Below are positions 11,168 to 22,838 of a stretch of 64,000 nucleotides of DNA, one piece after another; position 1 is the stretch's first letter; each line of letters begins with the position of its first letter. The notes under the pieces were generated by a model. It was not told the origin of the DNA, searched no databases, and worked only from the letters and a program-made list of their open reading frames with translations. A program made the position numbers and the translations under genes. Source of the DNA: Myxocyprinus asiaticus (Eukaryota > Chordata > Actinopteri > Cypriniformes > Catostomidae); the NCBI RefSeq assembly GCF_019703515.2, contig NC_059373.1, forward strand, positions 13,799,281 to 13,863,280, given 5' to 3'.

Positions 11168-11520
11168 TACAGTATATGGCCAAAAGTACGTGGACACTCC
11201 CTTTCGGGTTTGACTATTCCTGTAATTCCAGTGAAGACAAATCAACTTTGATTAAAGCACTCCGTTTACGGTTATTACAGCTTCCACTCTTCTGGTTTCT
11301 ACTGGATGTTGCAACATGATGCAGGGATTTGCTCCCAATCAGACACATGAGCATCAGGGATGTCAGGCACTCATTTTGGGCAATGGGACACAGCTCACAG
11401 TAGGCATTGCATTTATCCAAAAGAAGCTCAAAAGCATTCAGACCTTGGCTTTTGCAGTCTATTCAAGTTCTTTCACACCAGACTCAATAAATCATTTCAA
11501 TGGACCTCGCTTTGCTTTTG
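11168..11520 (-). mobile_element. Tc1/mariner-like transposon, 3'-terminal fragment
   Basis: The end at 11168 reads CAGTATATGGCCAAAAGTAC, a terminal sequence common in fish Tc1/mariner elements. On the minus strand, upstream sequence (GAGTGCCTGACATCCCTGAT, then GCTCATGTGTCTGATTGGGA and ATCCCTGCA) resembles the C-terminal codons of such a transposase, but the frame is disrupted and no catalytic triad can be seen. The opposite end is not found. Confidence 0.55.
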
Positions 11521-11562
11521 CCTAACCTCTAACCCCAAACCTCTAACCCCAACTAACCCTAA
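11521..11562 (+). repeat. Degenerate C-rich (CTAACC)n-like run
   Basis: Short irregular units (CCTCTAACCCCAAA, CCTCTAACCCCAACTAACCC). They superficially resemble telomeric repeats but are irregular and cover only about 40 bases. Confidence 0.5.
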
Positions 11563-11823
11563 AGGCCCCTATATACTTCTAGTGAAATCAAAGAAAAAAT
11601 GAAAGAGTGTGATGTCATTTTGAAAACTTTCAGGAAAATTTGTGCTAGTGGTTAAAAACCTTCTTACTGCCATTGGTCCACATCATTGGTGGGTGTGACC
11701 CCGTGCATCACCTACTTTGAGGCTAACGTCTTTTTACGGTTAATTTCATCACTCTGTCAAGATTAGTCAGCATGAACACACTAGAGTGCAGAGTTGCCGA
11801 GCTGGTTGCCGAATTTAACTATG

Positions 11824-12388
11824 CGTGTCTCAATCAGCTCCATAGTTCAGTAGTCAGGGCACTGACAAGGGAGACCATTTCTAGGGGCCTCCCATTCGCA
11901 AAATCGTTCCAGTGCATTGAAATGTTCGCTCCCTAAATATATCTACAATGCACCATAAAAACCAGGGAGCATCATTGCTCAATATGCTCTCTTACCGGAA
12001 ATGTCATCAAAATTTCTTAAGTCTTAGAAGTCAATAGAAGATGAGCACAAATGTTAAAATATGAAGTCAAACCCTTATTTTCTCTTAAAAAAAGAGACAT
12101 TGTTTGTATTCTTTCCTCTAAAGGGAAATCGTTTTTAGATGAAGATTACAACTGCACTTCTTTGTCTTTTTATTTAATCATTTATGTAATTTATCTTTCA
12201 TAATAAAGATGACCATTTTAATATCTACCAAGGAAATGCACGACAGTATAATTTATATTGCGATGTTGTTGATTAAAACCAGCTGCGTTTAAATGCCCGA
12301 CTTCATAATCGTGCTGTAGGTAATTGAGTCACAAGTGTCCCAATGTTCAGTGGATGAACACCCTAAGGAGCGAGTTGAGATGCACTAT
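11824..12388. mobile_element. Possible palindromic MITE
   Basis: The left edge GTGTCTCAATCAGCTCC and the reverse complement of the right edge (GTGCATCTCAACTCGCTCC) are similar. GTTCGCTCCCTAAATATATC on the left has a counterpart at CACCCTAAGGAGCG on the right. No coding content is seen. Boundaries and family are uncertain. Confidence 0.4.
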
Positions 12389-12897
12389 ATATCTGTAAGA
12401 TCACGAAGAGACATTTACCAAGACCATGTCATCTGATTTTTTTCTAGACACACTCATCAATAAAGTGATTAGTCTATAAAATACAATAACAGATGGTAAC
12501 CACTGCATATTATGGCCACGAATAGTGTGTTAGCATTACCATTAGCACCATGAATGCAGAATGTAAACATGACAAATCACACATTATCTACTGCATATAA
12601 TTGACTTGAAATCATCAAGTGGTCAAAACAACTTATTTTACTGATCTCATGTGGACTCAATTCATAGAATGAGGCATGTAGAAAATCATAACACATTTTA
12701 TTGTCACATTGATTAACGTTCCTCTGATGACAGGAGAGTGTGTGTCTCACATTTAAATGCTCCTCTAATCACCGGCCTCAAGGAGCGTTGGCGGTTTCTG
12801 AATGTTTGCAACCAGTATACTGCTGCTCAGTTCTTATCTTATTTCTTCCTTTGAGTGAAGAACAAAGTTGAACTTTGCCATGAGTGTATCAGAGCCT

Positions 12898-13340
12898 TAA
12901 AGTGATAGTTCAACCAAAAATGAAAATTCTCTAATTATTTACTCACCTTCATGATATCCCATGTGTATGACTTTCTTTTTCACCCGAACACATTTGAAGA
13001 AAATTAGAAAAATATCTTAGCTCAGTAGGTCCTTAAAATGCAAGTGAATGGAGATTTCTCTTTTGAAGCTCCAAAAATCACAGACAGTCAGCATAAAGGT
13101 CATCGATACGACTCCAGCTGTTAAGTGAATGTCTTCTAAAGTGATACGATTGATTTTGGTGCAAAAAAGATCAATATTTATGTATTTTTTAACTCCGATC
13201 ACATGTGGTCAGGTAAATCATCGCTTTCAGTAAGCTTCACAAGAGGGTGGAGTTCAAGCGGTCTCTCGTGTGACGTATTACCGTTGCCATGATACGGACG
13301 TAATCTCACGTTCTCCATGTGGTTGAGACATCTAGGATAA
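12898..13340 (+). mobile_element. Palindromic MITE, family 1, left part
   Basis: It begins AAAGTGATAGTTCAACCAAA and shares internal motifs with the 3679 copy (TTTGAAGCTCCAAAAATCAC, ACGACTCCAG). The matching right terminal repeat is not found, so the copy is truncated or has diverged after about 13.3 kb. Confidence 0.7.
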
Positions 13341-13469
13341 GCACACAAACGCACCACTGTGAGTAAAGAAACAGATAAAAACAGATCTAAACCAAAACCA
13401 AAACCAACAACGCTTCTGTACAGCGTTCCTTGCAGTTTTCGCCAAAGAGAAGATAAAACCAGTGCAAGA

Positions 13470-13640
13470 ATCCCTTAGACTTACATTAAAGGAGGGACCA
13501 AAGCTATATCTATGGACCAGCATATCAAAGAGACAAGCTTTTCTGACATGAGCCAGTAAGCAACCACCCAGAACATAAGCACCTAGCAACACCATAACAA
13601 CAGCAAAGTGCTAAAATCCACTAAGAACACCTTAGCAATG
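13470..13640 (+). repeat. Dispersed repeat (partner at 23570-23700)
   Basis: AGACTTACATTAAAGGAGGG and the following clauses (CATATCTATGGACCA, then AGTAAGCAACC) recur at 23570-23700 in the same order and strand. No ends or coding capacity can be defined. Confidence 0.55.
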
Positions 13641-13793
13641 ACATATCAATGCCCTCGATGCAGCGAGTTTTGCACAGGCAAGCATCACACACATTTTCAT
13701 AAAGAATTTTTAAAAATCCTGCTCTAAATGCAGTAAGACTTTAGTATGATTTGTGCATTTTAAAAAACAAAGCTAGATACAAATATGCAATAC

Positions 13794-13796
<3 letters not shown>

Positions 13797-13829
<33 letters not shown>
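13797..13829. repeat. (GT)n microsatellite
   Basis: About sixteen uninterrupted GT units, followed by GCATGGG. Confidence 0.95.
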
Positions 13830-13830
<1 letters not shown>

Positions 13831-14580
13831 ATGGGTATTAGTTACACACATGGATTACTCAGTGTGGGCTTGTAAAACAAGCTTTCATTAGCAACAGAGA
13901 TTACACTGACATATTGTCAATCACAATAATCTTTGCTGTGAGAAACACACATTCTATTTTCTCTCTCACACAGGCAGACACACAAAGGAATAGCCTATTG
14001 GAGCAGGTAGGGGAGTTTGGGAGGTCACTGGGTCGTAAGATCATAGGTCACCGTGTCTGATTTCCCTGTGCACTGTCACAGGTCGGAGGGGTGTGGCTTA
14101 TTTTAAACCTGCCTCCGGCCCTCAGACATCTCTCCCAGCAAAGCATGACTGACACCCCCGCTGCTTCCAGCATAGAATGAGGGTTGTGAAGGTCACAAAT
14201 ACAGTATGTTTCAGAGAATCAATGCATGCACAAAGCCTACCCACATACACACAGCTCAAGGGATGTAAATGGTCCTGGAGGTGAAGATGCCTTTGGAGTC
14301 TGAATATCAATCACAAAACTAAGAATCTGCATAATTGATTAATTCTTAATGCCCTATATTTTTTATTATGCCTTAATGTTTTTGAGCTCTATATGTGAGA
14401 GCTATTGCAAAGGCAAAAACAAAGCAAAGGTTGACATTAAGTATTTTGGGAAAGTTAATATTTCCTGCAGTAAACTCCATCTAATACCGTTTTAAACAGC
14501 ATTTTGCTATTATTTTGTTTTTATAATTGTTATGCATACAGCTTTTATGACATCATATGACTTGATAGACTACATGGAAT
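13830..14580. other. Unassigned intergenic sequence
   Basis: Nothing recognised. A CA/GA-rich patch lies near 13985, and the open frame at 14122-14310 on the minus strand has no family resemblance. Confidence 0.35.
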
Positions 14581-14589
14581 ATTTGTACT

Positions 14590-15115
14590 TATATTTCAGG
14601 TTCAATACAATTAAGCTCAATCAACAGCATTAGTGGCATAATGTTGTTTATCACAAAATGTTATTTCGATTTGTCCCTCCTTTTATTTAAAAAAAGAAAT
14701 GAAAAAAATCTGGTTTAAAGTGAGGCATTTTCAAAGAAAGTGAATGGGGCCAATCCATAAACCTTAAAATACTCACTGTTTCAAAAGTATAGTCATAAGA
14801 TGTAAACAATATGAGTGTTAACATGATTTTAGAGTGATAAAATCGCTTACTAACCTTTTCTGTGTAAAGTTATATCCAATTTTACAACTCCGTTGCCATG
14901 ACAGTGTCGTAAACCCTTAAACAACTGTAAAAATTACTAATTCAATCAAATTTACAGATCAAATAGTTCACAAGTTTTATCATAAGAATTAATATAAGCA
15001 CTTTTATAAAATTATAAGCTCAAAATTTCTGTCTTTAAACCCTCCAAAAATTGGCTACATTCACTTCCATTGTTAGTGCCTCACTGTAACCTTGATTTTT
15101 GCTCTTTTTAAAGAA
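14590..15115 (+). mobile_element. Palindromic MITE, family 2, partial copy
   Basis: TTTCAGGTTCAATACAATTA at the left edge, GTGAGGCATTTTCAAAGAAA, GTTGCCATGACAGTGTCGTA and CCTCACTGTAACCTTGATTT appear in the same order as in the fuller copy at 38152-38710. The right terminal repeat is lost. Confidence 0.75.
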
Positions 15116-15898
15116 AAGGAGGTGATGGTGGCCTGTTACAGGACCAAAGACATACACTTTCCCAATACATACATTCAATTTTAACCTAAAATCTTGATGT
15201 TGATAAAAAAAATTAAAAAAAAGACCACTGACACAAAATATGACAGCCACCCATATGTGATCTAAAAGGCAATAAAGCGGTTCTGTCTTCATCTAGAGCA
15301 ATCTCCTTTGTGCTGCCATGCAGCATAGACAGGTGAAATTCTATTCTCGGTTATCTGAGGATCTCTTCAGTTGTCTAACCCAAGTTGCCCCCATTTTCTT
15401 TTCCTTCATTTCAATGTAACAAAGAGTCTGCTTAACAGATAATTAGAGCCCAAGGCTCCGAGAGATTAAGAGAGAATGAGAGAAAAAGAGATAAGAGTAT
15501 CAACACCAATTGAGTTTTCAGATTTAAAGTAAAAAACAAACTCAAAGACTTTAATCTTTTTTAATCAAGACTTTAAATGTATGTTTCCTTTTTATATTGT
15601 TATACTTACTTGCTGTTTGTGTGACTAGAGTTTAATGTGTTATTTAATATGCCATTCCTACTTCCCAGAGGAACATTGTTTTGCTCAAAGGTTGCTCTTT
15701 CATAGCTCAGGAGACTTTGTTGATTTTTCAGTTGCGTTTTATTTAAGTATAAGCTTTTCTGGAGAGTAGCATGCGCCATGCAGGGGTCGGATGTGTGAGC
15801 GACGAGCTCTGCGCACTTTGCTAGTTTTTAATTATTTTTATGTCATAAACTGGTGAGATTCGATACACCCTGCTACATAACTGTTCTATGAAGTCAAG

Positions 15899-16612
15899 AT
15901 GGCAAAGCATTAAAAATCCTCGGGCTCTGGAGATATTAAAAGACACTTACATGCTCAAGCTGATACCTCAGACAGGGCCACAGACCAGGGACACGGTTTG
16001 GACGGTGCTGCGGGAGAAATTCAGCGGCAACTGGTGAGCATGTGTTAGTTACAAGAATCGGGGGTGTCGAGAGATGGATCGATTATCTGGAGTCATTGGA
16101 GAGTGAATTAGCTGCTAATCCGCTAGCGACCAAAGCAGATTTGCAATGCGTTTGGGAAAAACTGGAATCCCTTGAAAATCATAATCGGCGAAACTATTTT
16201 GGAGGGCCGAGATATGGTGAAGCTCCTAGATGAGCTCTTCCCAGGTCTGCTCGACATAACAGGCCATAAGCAGGAAATCGAGCGAGCTCACAGGGTCCTG
16301 GCTTGGAGATCCGATGAGGGAGTCAGGCCCCTATCAATTTGGGTCAAATTTCTGAGATCATCTGATAAAGATCTTGTGTTACGTGAGGCAAGGAGTAAAG
16401 GAAAGCTTTCTTGGAAGAACCACAGCATTTTCTTGTTTCCAGACTTTGCGAATTCGACAAGAGATAAATGTGATCAATTCAAGGAATGCAAGAAACTCTT
16501 ACATCAACGGAAGATCACTTCTGCACTGATGTTTCTGGCCAAACTGAGAATAGACACTATATTTTCATGCCCACAGCAAGCATTGTCTTTCATAGAGACA
16601 ATGGGGTGAGTA
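15899..16612 (+). pseudogene. L1 ORF1 (RNA-binding protein), broken
   Basis: From ATG at 15899 the frame meets stops almost at once. The intact parts are readable in shifted frames. At 16172-16609 the product contains GHKQEIERAHRVLAWR, VKFLRSSDKDLVLREARSKG and SALMFLAKLRIDT. These match the RNA-recognition-like and C-terminal domains of L1 ORF1 proteins, which trimerise and coat the element's RNA. The residues that normally continue after LRIDT (KDGHKY, seen in the duplicate at 16826-16843) are missing here, so the C-terminus has a deletion. The N-terminal coiled coil is only weakly preserved. A frame at 16042-16233 overlaps the upstream part. Confidence 0.75.
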
Positions 16613-17046
16613 AGCATTTGATGTTTCTCATGTGGCCCCCAAGTGAGCTTGTCTCGCTGTACAAACACTTGACTGTCTGAGGAAGCTGGGCGCCATTTTG
16701 TTTCTTTTTGTGTTGGTTCCGCCTAGTGGCTGGAGTTTGTTTTGTGTAGTAACTCTCCTTCAAGAAACTCTGCACTGACAGAGGATCGCTTTTGCACTGA
16801 TGTATCCGGCCAAATTGAGAATAGATACTAAGGATGGCCACAAATATTTACATGCCCACAAGAAGCAATGTTTTCATAAGATCAATGGACTGAGGAAGTC
16901 ATGGTGTGTTTCTCACATTGCCTCCATGTGAGCTTGTCTCGCTGAATACACACTTGACCATCTGAGGAAACTGGGCACCTGTTTTGTTTCTTTTTGTGCT
17001 GGTTCTGCCTAGCGGCTGGAGTTTGTTTTGTGGAATAACACTCCTT
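16513..17046 (+). repeat. ~271-bp tandem duplication inside the L1, with further partial units
   Basis: Two diverged units start at 16513 (GATCACTTCTGCACTGATGT) and 16784 (GATCGCTTTTGCACTGATGT), an offset of 271. Each runs from the ORF1 C-terminal codons through GTGAGCTTGTCTCGCTG to GGCTGGAGTTTGTTTTGTG. Shorter partial units of the same tail follow at about 17082-17124 and 17190-17252. The inter-ORF linker is thus built of repeated modules. Confidence 0.8.
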
Positions 17047-17288
17047 CGGGACAGTTGTGGATGAATCTGCTCGTTCTTTGTGCTTATGCCTCCTATTGGC
17101 TGAAGTTTGTTTTGTGGAGTATTTTTTGTAAGACATTGGGTCATCTGCTGCACTCATGAACAGCTGGCTCACTGAACATTCGTTTGACTGCCAGAGGAAG
17201 CTGAATGTTTTTGTTTTGTTTTGTTTTTTGTGCTGGTTCCACTTTCCATTTATTTTTGACACAAATCTATTTTTTCTAAGATGTCAAA

Positions 17289-18010
17289 ATGTCAAATGTT
17301 AATATGAGTGGATTATCTCTCTCCACGTGGAATGTGAATGGGTTGGGGAACCCCATAAAAAGAAGGAAAATTATTTCTCTTCTTAAACGTAAGAAATTTG
17401 ATATAGTGTTTCTTCAAGAAACGCATCTTCCCCTGCAGGAAGCTGAAAAATTTGGGAAGATATGGGGTGGACACATTTTCTTTAGTGCTGGCTCAAGTAA
17501 GAGCAAGGGAGTCATTACATTGATAAGTAAACATTTACAATTCAAATGTCTCAAACAGATTAAAGATAATTTAGGAAGAGTCATTATTGTTTTAGCAGAA
17601 ATTCAGGGGTAAAGGTTGATTTTGACTAACATTTACGCACCAATCGTTGAAGATCCGGGCTTTTTTATAGATCTTGAAGGGATGTTGCAAGCCACTGGCA
17701 CCCCTCATGATATAATATTGGGAGGAGACTTTAATCTTTTGATGGACTCAGTCCTTGATCATAGTGAAGCAAAAGTGTGTAAGCCCCCTAGAGCAACACT
17801 GACGCTTCACATGATGTGTAAAAATCTTGGTCTTACAGATATTTGGAGACTTTTGAACCCATCTGATAGGGACTATACTTTTTTTTTTATCAGTCTATAA
17901 GATTTATTCTAGAATATTTTTATATCTAAGTTCCTCATATCATCTGTTGTTGATTGCTCAATTGGAAACATCTTAGTCTCAGATCACACCCTGGAGAGTT
18001 TAGAGGTGTT
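17289..18010 (+). pseudogene. L1 ORF2 endonuclease domain, broken
   Basis: The frame starts at ATG 17289 and reads LSLSTWNVNGLGNPIKRRKI and FLQETHL, the N-terminal motifs of an apurinic-like (APE) endonuclease with the Asn and Glu metal-site residues. A stop at 17610-17612 interrupts it. The same domain continues at 17616-17900 with TNIYAP, GGDFNLLMDSVLDH and PSDRDYTFFF. The SDH catalytic motif survives out of frame near 17976. This domain nicks target DNA to prime reverse transcription. A stop, a T-run frameshift near 17880 and further damage make it inactive. Confidence 0.8.
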
Positions 18011-18159
18011 GCCACATATGGAGAAAAAGACATAATATAGTTGCTGCTTTAATGTATCCCTTTTGCAAAATCCTGATTTCCAACAAATGTTAAAGGCTGA
18101 AATCAATGTTTATATGGAGACCAATTGGTCCTCAGTATCCTCTGTGGGCATGACTTAAG

Positions 18160-20051
18160 GCGGTTCTTAAGGGTCAGATCATACAGTATGCATCATTCAC
18201 CAAAAAATCCGAAGCACGAGAACTCATGGATTTGGAAGAGAATATTAAACGTACAAAGAGAGAACTGAAGCACCGAATGTCGTCTGATGGCCTCAGAAAA
18301 TTTCCCCGGTTGAAATACAGATATAATACTATTTTGTCACGGAAGGTGGAGTTTTGGTTATTTAGGGCATATTTTAAGTCGGTTGACAAATCAGGGAAGC
18401 TTTTGGCTAGATTTATAAAGCAGAGAGAGTCTTTTTCTACCATTCCCTCAGTGAAATCTGCTGGTGGTGAAATATTTACCTCAGCCATTGATATTAATAA
18501 TGCCTTTAAAGAATTCTATCTTGATCTTTATAGTTCCACGTCTTCGTATACTGATGAAGATATTAGAAAGTTTGTGAAACCATTAGATCTCCCTAAACTG
18601 ACGACTGAGCAAAACAATTATCTTGACTCTGACGAGATAATTAAGGCCCTGTCTACAGGCAAGGCTTCGGGGCCAGATGGTTTTGCCACTGAATTTTTTA
18701 GATCTTATGCTACAGAACTGGCTCCACTTTGGTTAGAAGTTTATATGGAATCACTAAAGAATGGAAAGCTTCCGCCAACCATGATACAAGCCCGGATCAG
18801 TCTGATTCTTAAAAAGGACAAAGATCCAAGTGAGTGTAAGTGTTACCGTCCAGTTTCCCTGATCCAGCTAGACATTAAAATAAAAAAAAATAAAAACTGA
18901 TTAAGTAAAGTTATGACATCTCTTATACATACAGATCAGGTGGGGTTCATTCGGGCCACAGCTCTTCTGATAACATTAGGCATTTCATCAATATCATGTG
19001 GTCAGCGGCGAATGATCAGACTCCGGTCGCTGCCATCTCACTTGATGCCGAAAAGGTGTTTGGTATGGTAGAATGGGATTATCTTTTTAAGATTCTGGAA
19101 ATGTTCAGGTTCGGGAATTCTTTTATTGAATGGATTAAGTTACTTTATAGACACGCAGTAGCGGTGGTACAAACAAATGGATTAATTTCAGATTACTTTA
19201 CTCTGGATAGGGGCACCCAGCATGGTTGCCCTCTTTCCCCATTATTGTTCTGTCTTGCCCTGGAACCATTAGCAGCCACGAAAAATTAGGAGGAGGGGTG
19301 ATGGCGGGAGGTGTGGTGCATAAGCGTTTGCTTTATGCAGATGATATTTTATTATTCGTCTCTGACCCCATTAGATCTATGCCTTGTCTCCACAGGATTA
19401 TTAATTCCTTTTCTAAGTTCTCAGGATACAGATTCAATTGGTCTATATCCGAAGCTTTGGCTCAGAGTAACGGCTTTTCAGCCGGGCACCTTCCAGTGGC
19501 CCAAACAGAGCATTAAGTATTTGGGCATTCTATTCCCAGCTAATTTGTGTGATTTAGTTAGAGTTAATTTCGACCCTTTAATAAAAAGGTTTTCGAGTGA
19601 TGTGAATAGGTGGGCTTCATTACATTTATCTATGATTGGGAAGGTTAATGTTATTAAAATGAACTGTATTCCAAAATTCAACTACTTGCTACAACCTCTC
19701 CCTGTAGATGTCCCCCTCTCTTATTTCAAGCAATTTGATAGCATAGCGAAGTCATTTATTTGGAACGGTAAGCATCCTAGATTACATTTGAACAAGTTAC
19801 ATAGGCCGATTGATAAAGGTGGGCTAGACCTACCCAAGATTTTGTTTTATTATTATGCATTTGGTCTCAGACATTTGGCTCATTGGTCACTTCCACCTGA
19901 GAGAGCCCCTCCCTGGTTTCGTATTGAACAGGAATTCCTTGCCCCTGTTTCGCCATTGCAAAGCCTTTCTATCAAACTAAACAGAGAAGTTAAGTCACCC
20001 CGTTATCTCGCATTTGCACGTGGTTTGGACAAAATTGTCCAGAGTGTTTAA
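18160..20051 (+). pseudogene. L1 ORF2 reverse-transcriptase domain, broken
   Basis: Segment 18226-18900 contains the linker and RT block with STGKASGPDGFATEFF and CKCYRPVSLIQLD. Segment 18996-19289 continues with ISLDAEKVFGMVEWDYLF and GTQHGCPLSPLLFCLALEPL. The catalytic YADDILLF box follows near 19333-19356, and the next segment (to 20051) has the SIKYLGI and DLPKILFYYYAFGLRHLAHW stretches of the thumb region. The two aspartates of YADD are intact, but an A-run frameshift near 18885 and at least two other frame changes break it. It would copy element RNA into DNA at the nicked target. Confidence 0.85.
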
Positions 20052-20126
20052 TTGGGACATTTATTTAAATGTTGCCTCAAGCATATGGCTGAACCCTAAA
20101 TTGTGAATTAATAAGTCCCCTTTCTG

Positions 20127-20886
20127 TTGGTCAGAGTAGATTGGAAGGGGAGTGTTACTACATTCAGTGACCTATATGAGAGTGGAGTGCTGAGATCTTT
20201 TGAAAATTTGGTTCAACATATTAAGATTCCTAGATCCCAGTTCTTTAGGTATTTACAGCTGCGCCACCTGCTCTGTACCATTTCTGGGAGTAGTATACAC
20301 CCCCCTAAAGTGGCAGATACTCTGGAAGTGGTGATTACTGCTTTTGGAAAAGGTCATGAGGCATCAGTGTATTACTCCCTGCTAATTCAGAGTCTGGGGG
20401 ACGGAGCTTCAAATTCTCTCAAGAGATTATGGGAGAAAGATTTAAACTTGGTATTGGAGGAGGGAGTGTGGGCTAGGATTCTAAAAAGCAACAAGTCTAC
20501 ATCTAGAGATGCAAGGGTCCATCTGATGCAATTTATGATATTGCATCGATTCTACTGGACCCCCTCTAGATTGTATAGGTTGGGTCTTAAAGACACACCC
20601 ACCTGTTGCTGGTGCCAATCAGAAGACGGGGACGTGTAAAGATCCAAGAATTTTGGTTGAGGGTTCAGAACTTTATGTGGAATGTGATGTATTGGACATT
20701 GAATTTTCATTTAGCCCTAGACTCTGTATCTTGGGTGATGGGATGACTCTTGATATTGGAGACAGTTTTTTAAAAAGTTGGGTCCTAGCCGGAGTCATGA
20801 TTGGTAAGAAAATCATCGAATGGAGGTGGTCTGAGTACGGTTTGTTTGTGGGTCCTTTTGTGGTTAGATTGATTTGTGCATTGTGA
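20127..20886 (+). pseudogene. L1 ORF2 C-terminal region, broken
   Basis: Frame 20127-20639 ends in TPTCCWCQSEDGDV, the start of the Cys-rich motif at the C-terminus of L1-type ORF2; a TAA follows and the later His/Cys residues are absent. Frame 20653-20886 continues with tail-like sequence (IIEWRWSEYGLFV). Together they form the degraded 3' end of ORF2. Confidence 0.65.
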
Positions 20887-21007
20887 AAGCGAAGAGGTAC
20901 CAGTCTGCTTTGCATTTTATGACATAAGTACCTCGTGGCTTGCCATACATAGCTGCATTACATACTTCATATTCCAGTCACAATTTACTGTCCACAGTAG
21001 AAAGAAA

Positions 21008-21052
21008 GTTATAATTGTCATTTCTGGGTGAACCATTCCTTTAACTAAACCA
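21008..21052. mobile_element. Family-1 MITE terminal fragment
   Basis: TTGTCATTTCTGGGTGAACC followed by ATTCCTTTAA is the reverse of the family-1 left terminus. Only one end is present, next to the 3' end of the L1. Confidence 0.6.
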
Positions 21053-22070
21053 GTTGGGCGTTAACAGAAAACCCATAGTACCTGGGCTAACCTCAGAGTT
21101 CATCTCTTTCATCTAAGTAAAAAGCATGCTTTCATCTCCCTGGTTCAAGTGTGTGTCTCTCCCCACCCATCCTCTCTGCTCTACCAACAGACACCCGCAC
21201 ACATGTGCATGGATGAGTGTGTGTGGCTATAAGTGCCTCTCCTGCTATAAACCCCTCCGGTTGCCAGGCAACAGTCTCCTTGCTCGTGTCAGAGAGGCTG
21301 AATAAGCATGTTTATCGCTGTGTGTGTTTATGGGGCTTTACGACTTACAATACATTGGCAGCAAGCTAACAGTTAACAAAATGCAAACGAATGGTGAATT
21401 AGGACTAGGCCTGTTTAGTCAGCTAAATCACCCAAAACGGCCTCATGAGCACCATCGGAAAAGACACTTAACATTGCCGCTTGAATTAGTATTACAGAAT
21501 GTTTCCTGGAGACTATTAAGTGCCACTATAAAGAAACATTCAAAGTTAAAATTCATATTTGTGTTTTTTTCAGTGAGTATTGCACTCTAAAGTGAACTAA
21601 AATTGTTTCTAAGATTTGTCCTAAGATAATAATCTTGATTAATAGCTCCTCCCACACATCATATCGCTTCAGAGGATGAAATCTGAACTGCAATAAACTA
21701 TTCTCTAACTTGACACTTCCACTTGTCGCCTTCATAGTGCCAGGGACTGACAGACTCTAGATCATGATCTTTCTATAAGCTTTGATCTCATGGACTCTCT
21801 CACACACAGACGTCCACACAGGTGTGTTGTCTCGAGGTAAGAGAATATGTGGGAGGGAAGGTCATTGAGTTCTTGGGCTGTCTCGCTCTCTCCCTCTCTC
21901 CAGGGCAGCTAAAATCTTCCATACTCTAGCTTGCCTTCCTCTCTTGGATCAGACATTGGGACTTCATGTCTCATTGCTATCATGCATGTGACAGTCTACA
22001 CTTAAAGAATGGACAACCAGGGATGAATAAGTAGCTATCTGCAGCCATCTAGTTTTTATACTTGTAATTT
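21053..22070. other. Unassigned sequence
   Basis: There is no recognised exon or complete element. CT-rich patches occur near 21880-21905. The open frame at 21324-21590 lacks family resemblance. Confidence 0.35.
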
Positions 22071-22073
22071 AAT

Positions 22074-22098
22074 CTTTTTTTTTTTTTTTTTTTTTTTT
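22074..22098. repeat. Poly-T run
   Basis: About 25 T residues, possibly the A-tail of a minus-strand retroelement, but no element body is recognisable next to it. Confidence 0.8.
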
Positions 22099-22615
22099 AA
22101 TGGACAGCACAGTTTGATTCTTGAGACTTTAAGTTTTAAAACGGTATATAATTTATGAGGATTGGTTCAGTATTTGAGAAAATATTCATAAGAAAATTAA
22201 AAAAAAAGTACATTTTCAAGTTCAAGCTCATATAGGTAAATAAATTAGTAAATAAAATAAAAAAGGTCTAAATACACCCCAAAAAAACACCCAAAATGCA
22301 CAACTTTAGTGCTTTTACATTATTCACTTTAGAGTTGTTACATTTCTTTCATAACCATTAAAACAATTACAAGTTTATTGTTTCCGATCACTTTTGACCG
22401 AGAACAACTGGAAAGGGATTTAATGATGAGCAGTGTATAAGGGTTAAGAAAAAAAAAATAGTTGCTGGTTTTGCCAATGTTTGCGAGGTTTATGGCATTG
22501 TGGCTTAATGAAAGAGTTTTGCACAAACCCCCTTTATTATAAGGATTTTGTATCTAAATATTGGGTACTTATTGCATCTGAATGGACTAAGTCAACACAG
22601 TTTCCAATACCTCAC
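22099..22615. other. Unassigned AT-rich sequence
   Basis: Several A-runs and no recognised feature. Confidence 0.35.
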
Positions 22616-22619
22616 CAAG

Positions 22620-22838
22620 ACCATTTTTTTTTTGGTTCACACAACCACAATCACGAGTTGCAAGCGCTCTTCTGGAATACTGCTGCCAGACCGTGTGCAG
22701 GTACCGAACTGAGTCGGTATTTGGTATAACTTACACTGTGGAAAGACCAGAATCAATACTTATAAATATTACTCAATATTAAAATAGTTTTATACTTTAA
22801 TTTCAACTCGAAGCACTCGTACTTTTGACATCCCTACA
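22620..22838. mobile_element. Possible DNA-transposon end
   Basis: The right edge ACTTTTGACATCCCTAC and the internal GGTACCGAACTGAGTCGGTA resemble ends of fish hAT-like elements rich in GGTACCGA motifs. The other end and a target duplication were not found. Confidence 0.35.

Larger units (their letters stand above)
15750..20960 (+). mobile_element. L1/Tx1-type LINE, nearly full length, inactive
   Basis: The element holds an ORF1 (about 15.90-16.61 kb), a duplicated inter-ORF region, and an ORF2 with endonuclease, reverse transcriptase and C-terminal region (17.29-20.89 kb), in the order expected of an L1-clade retrotransposon. Several frameshifts and stops break both ORFs, so it cannot move by itself. 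The 5' end is placed by the upstream GC-richer leader (GCAGGGGTCGGATGTGTGAG near 15781). The 3' end lies before a family-1 MITE fragment at about 21.0 kb. No poly-A tail or target duplication can be identified. Long L1/Tx1-like elements are common in teleosts. Confidence 0.85.

Noticed and set aside
11521..11562. Interstitial telomere repeat
   Set aside because: The units are irregular (CTAACC and CTCTAACCCCAA mixtures) and only about 40 bases long.
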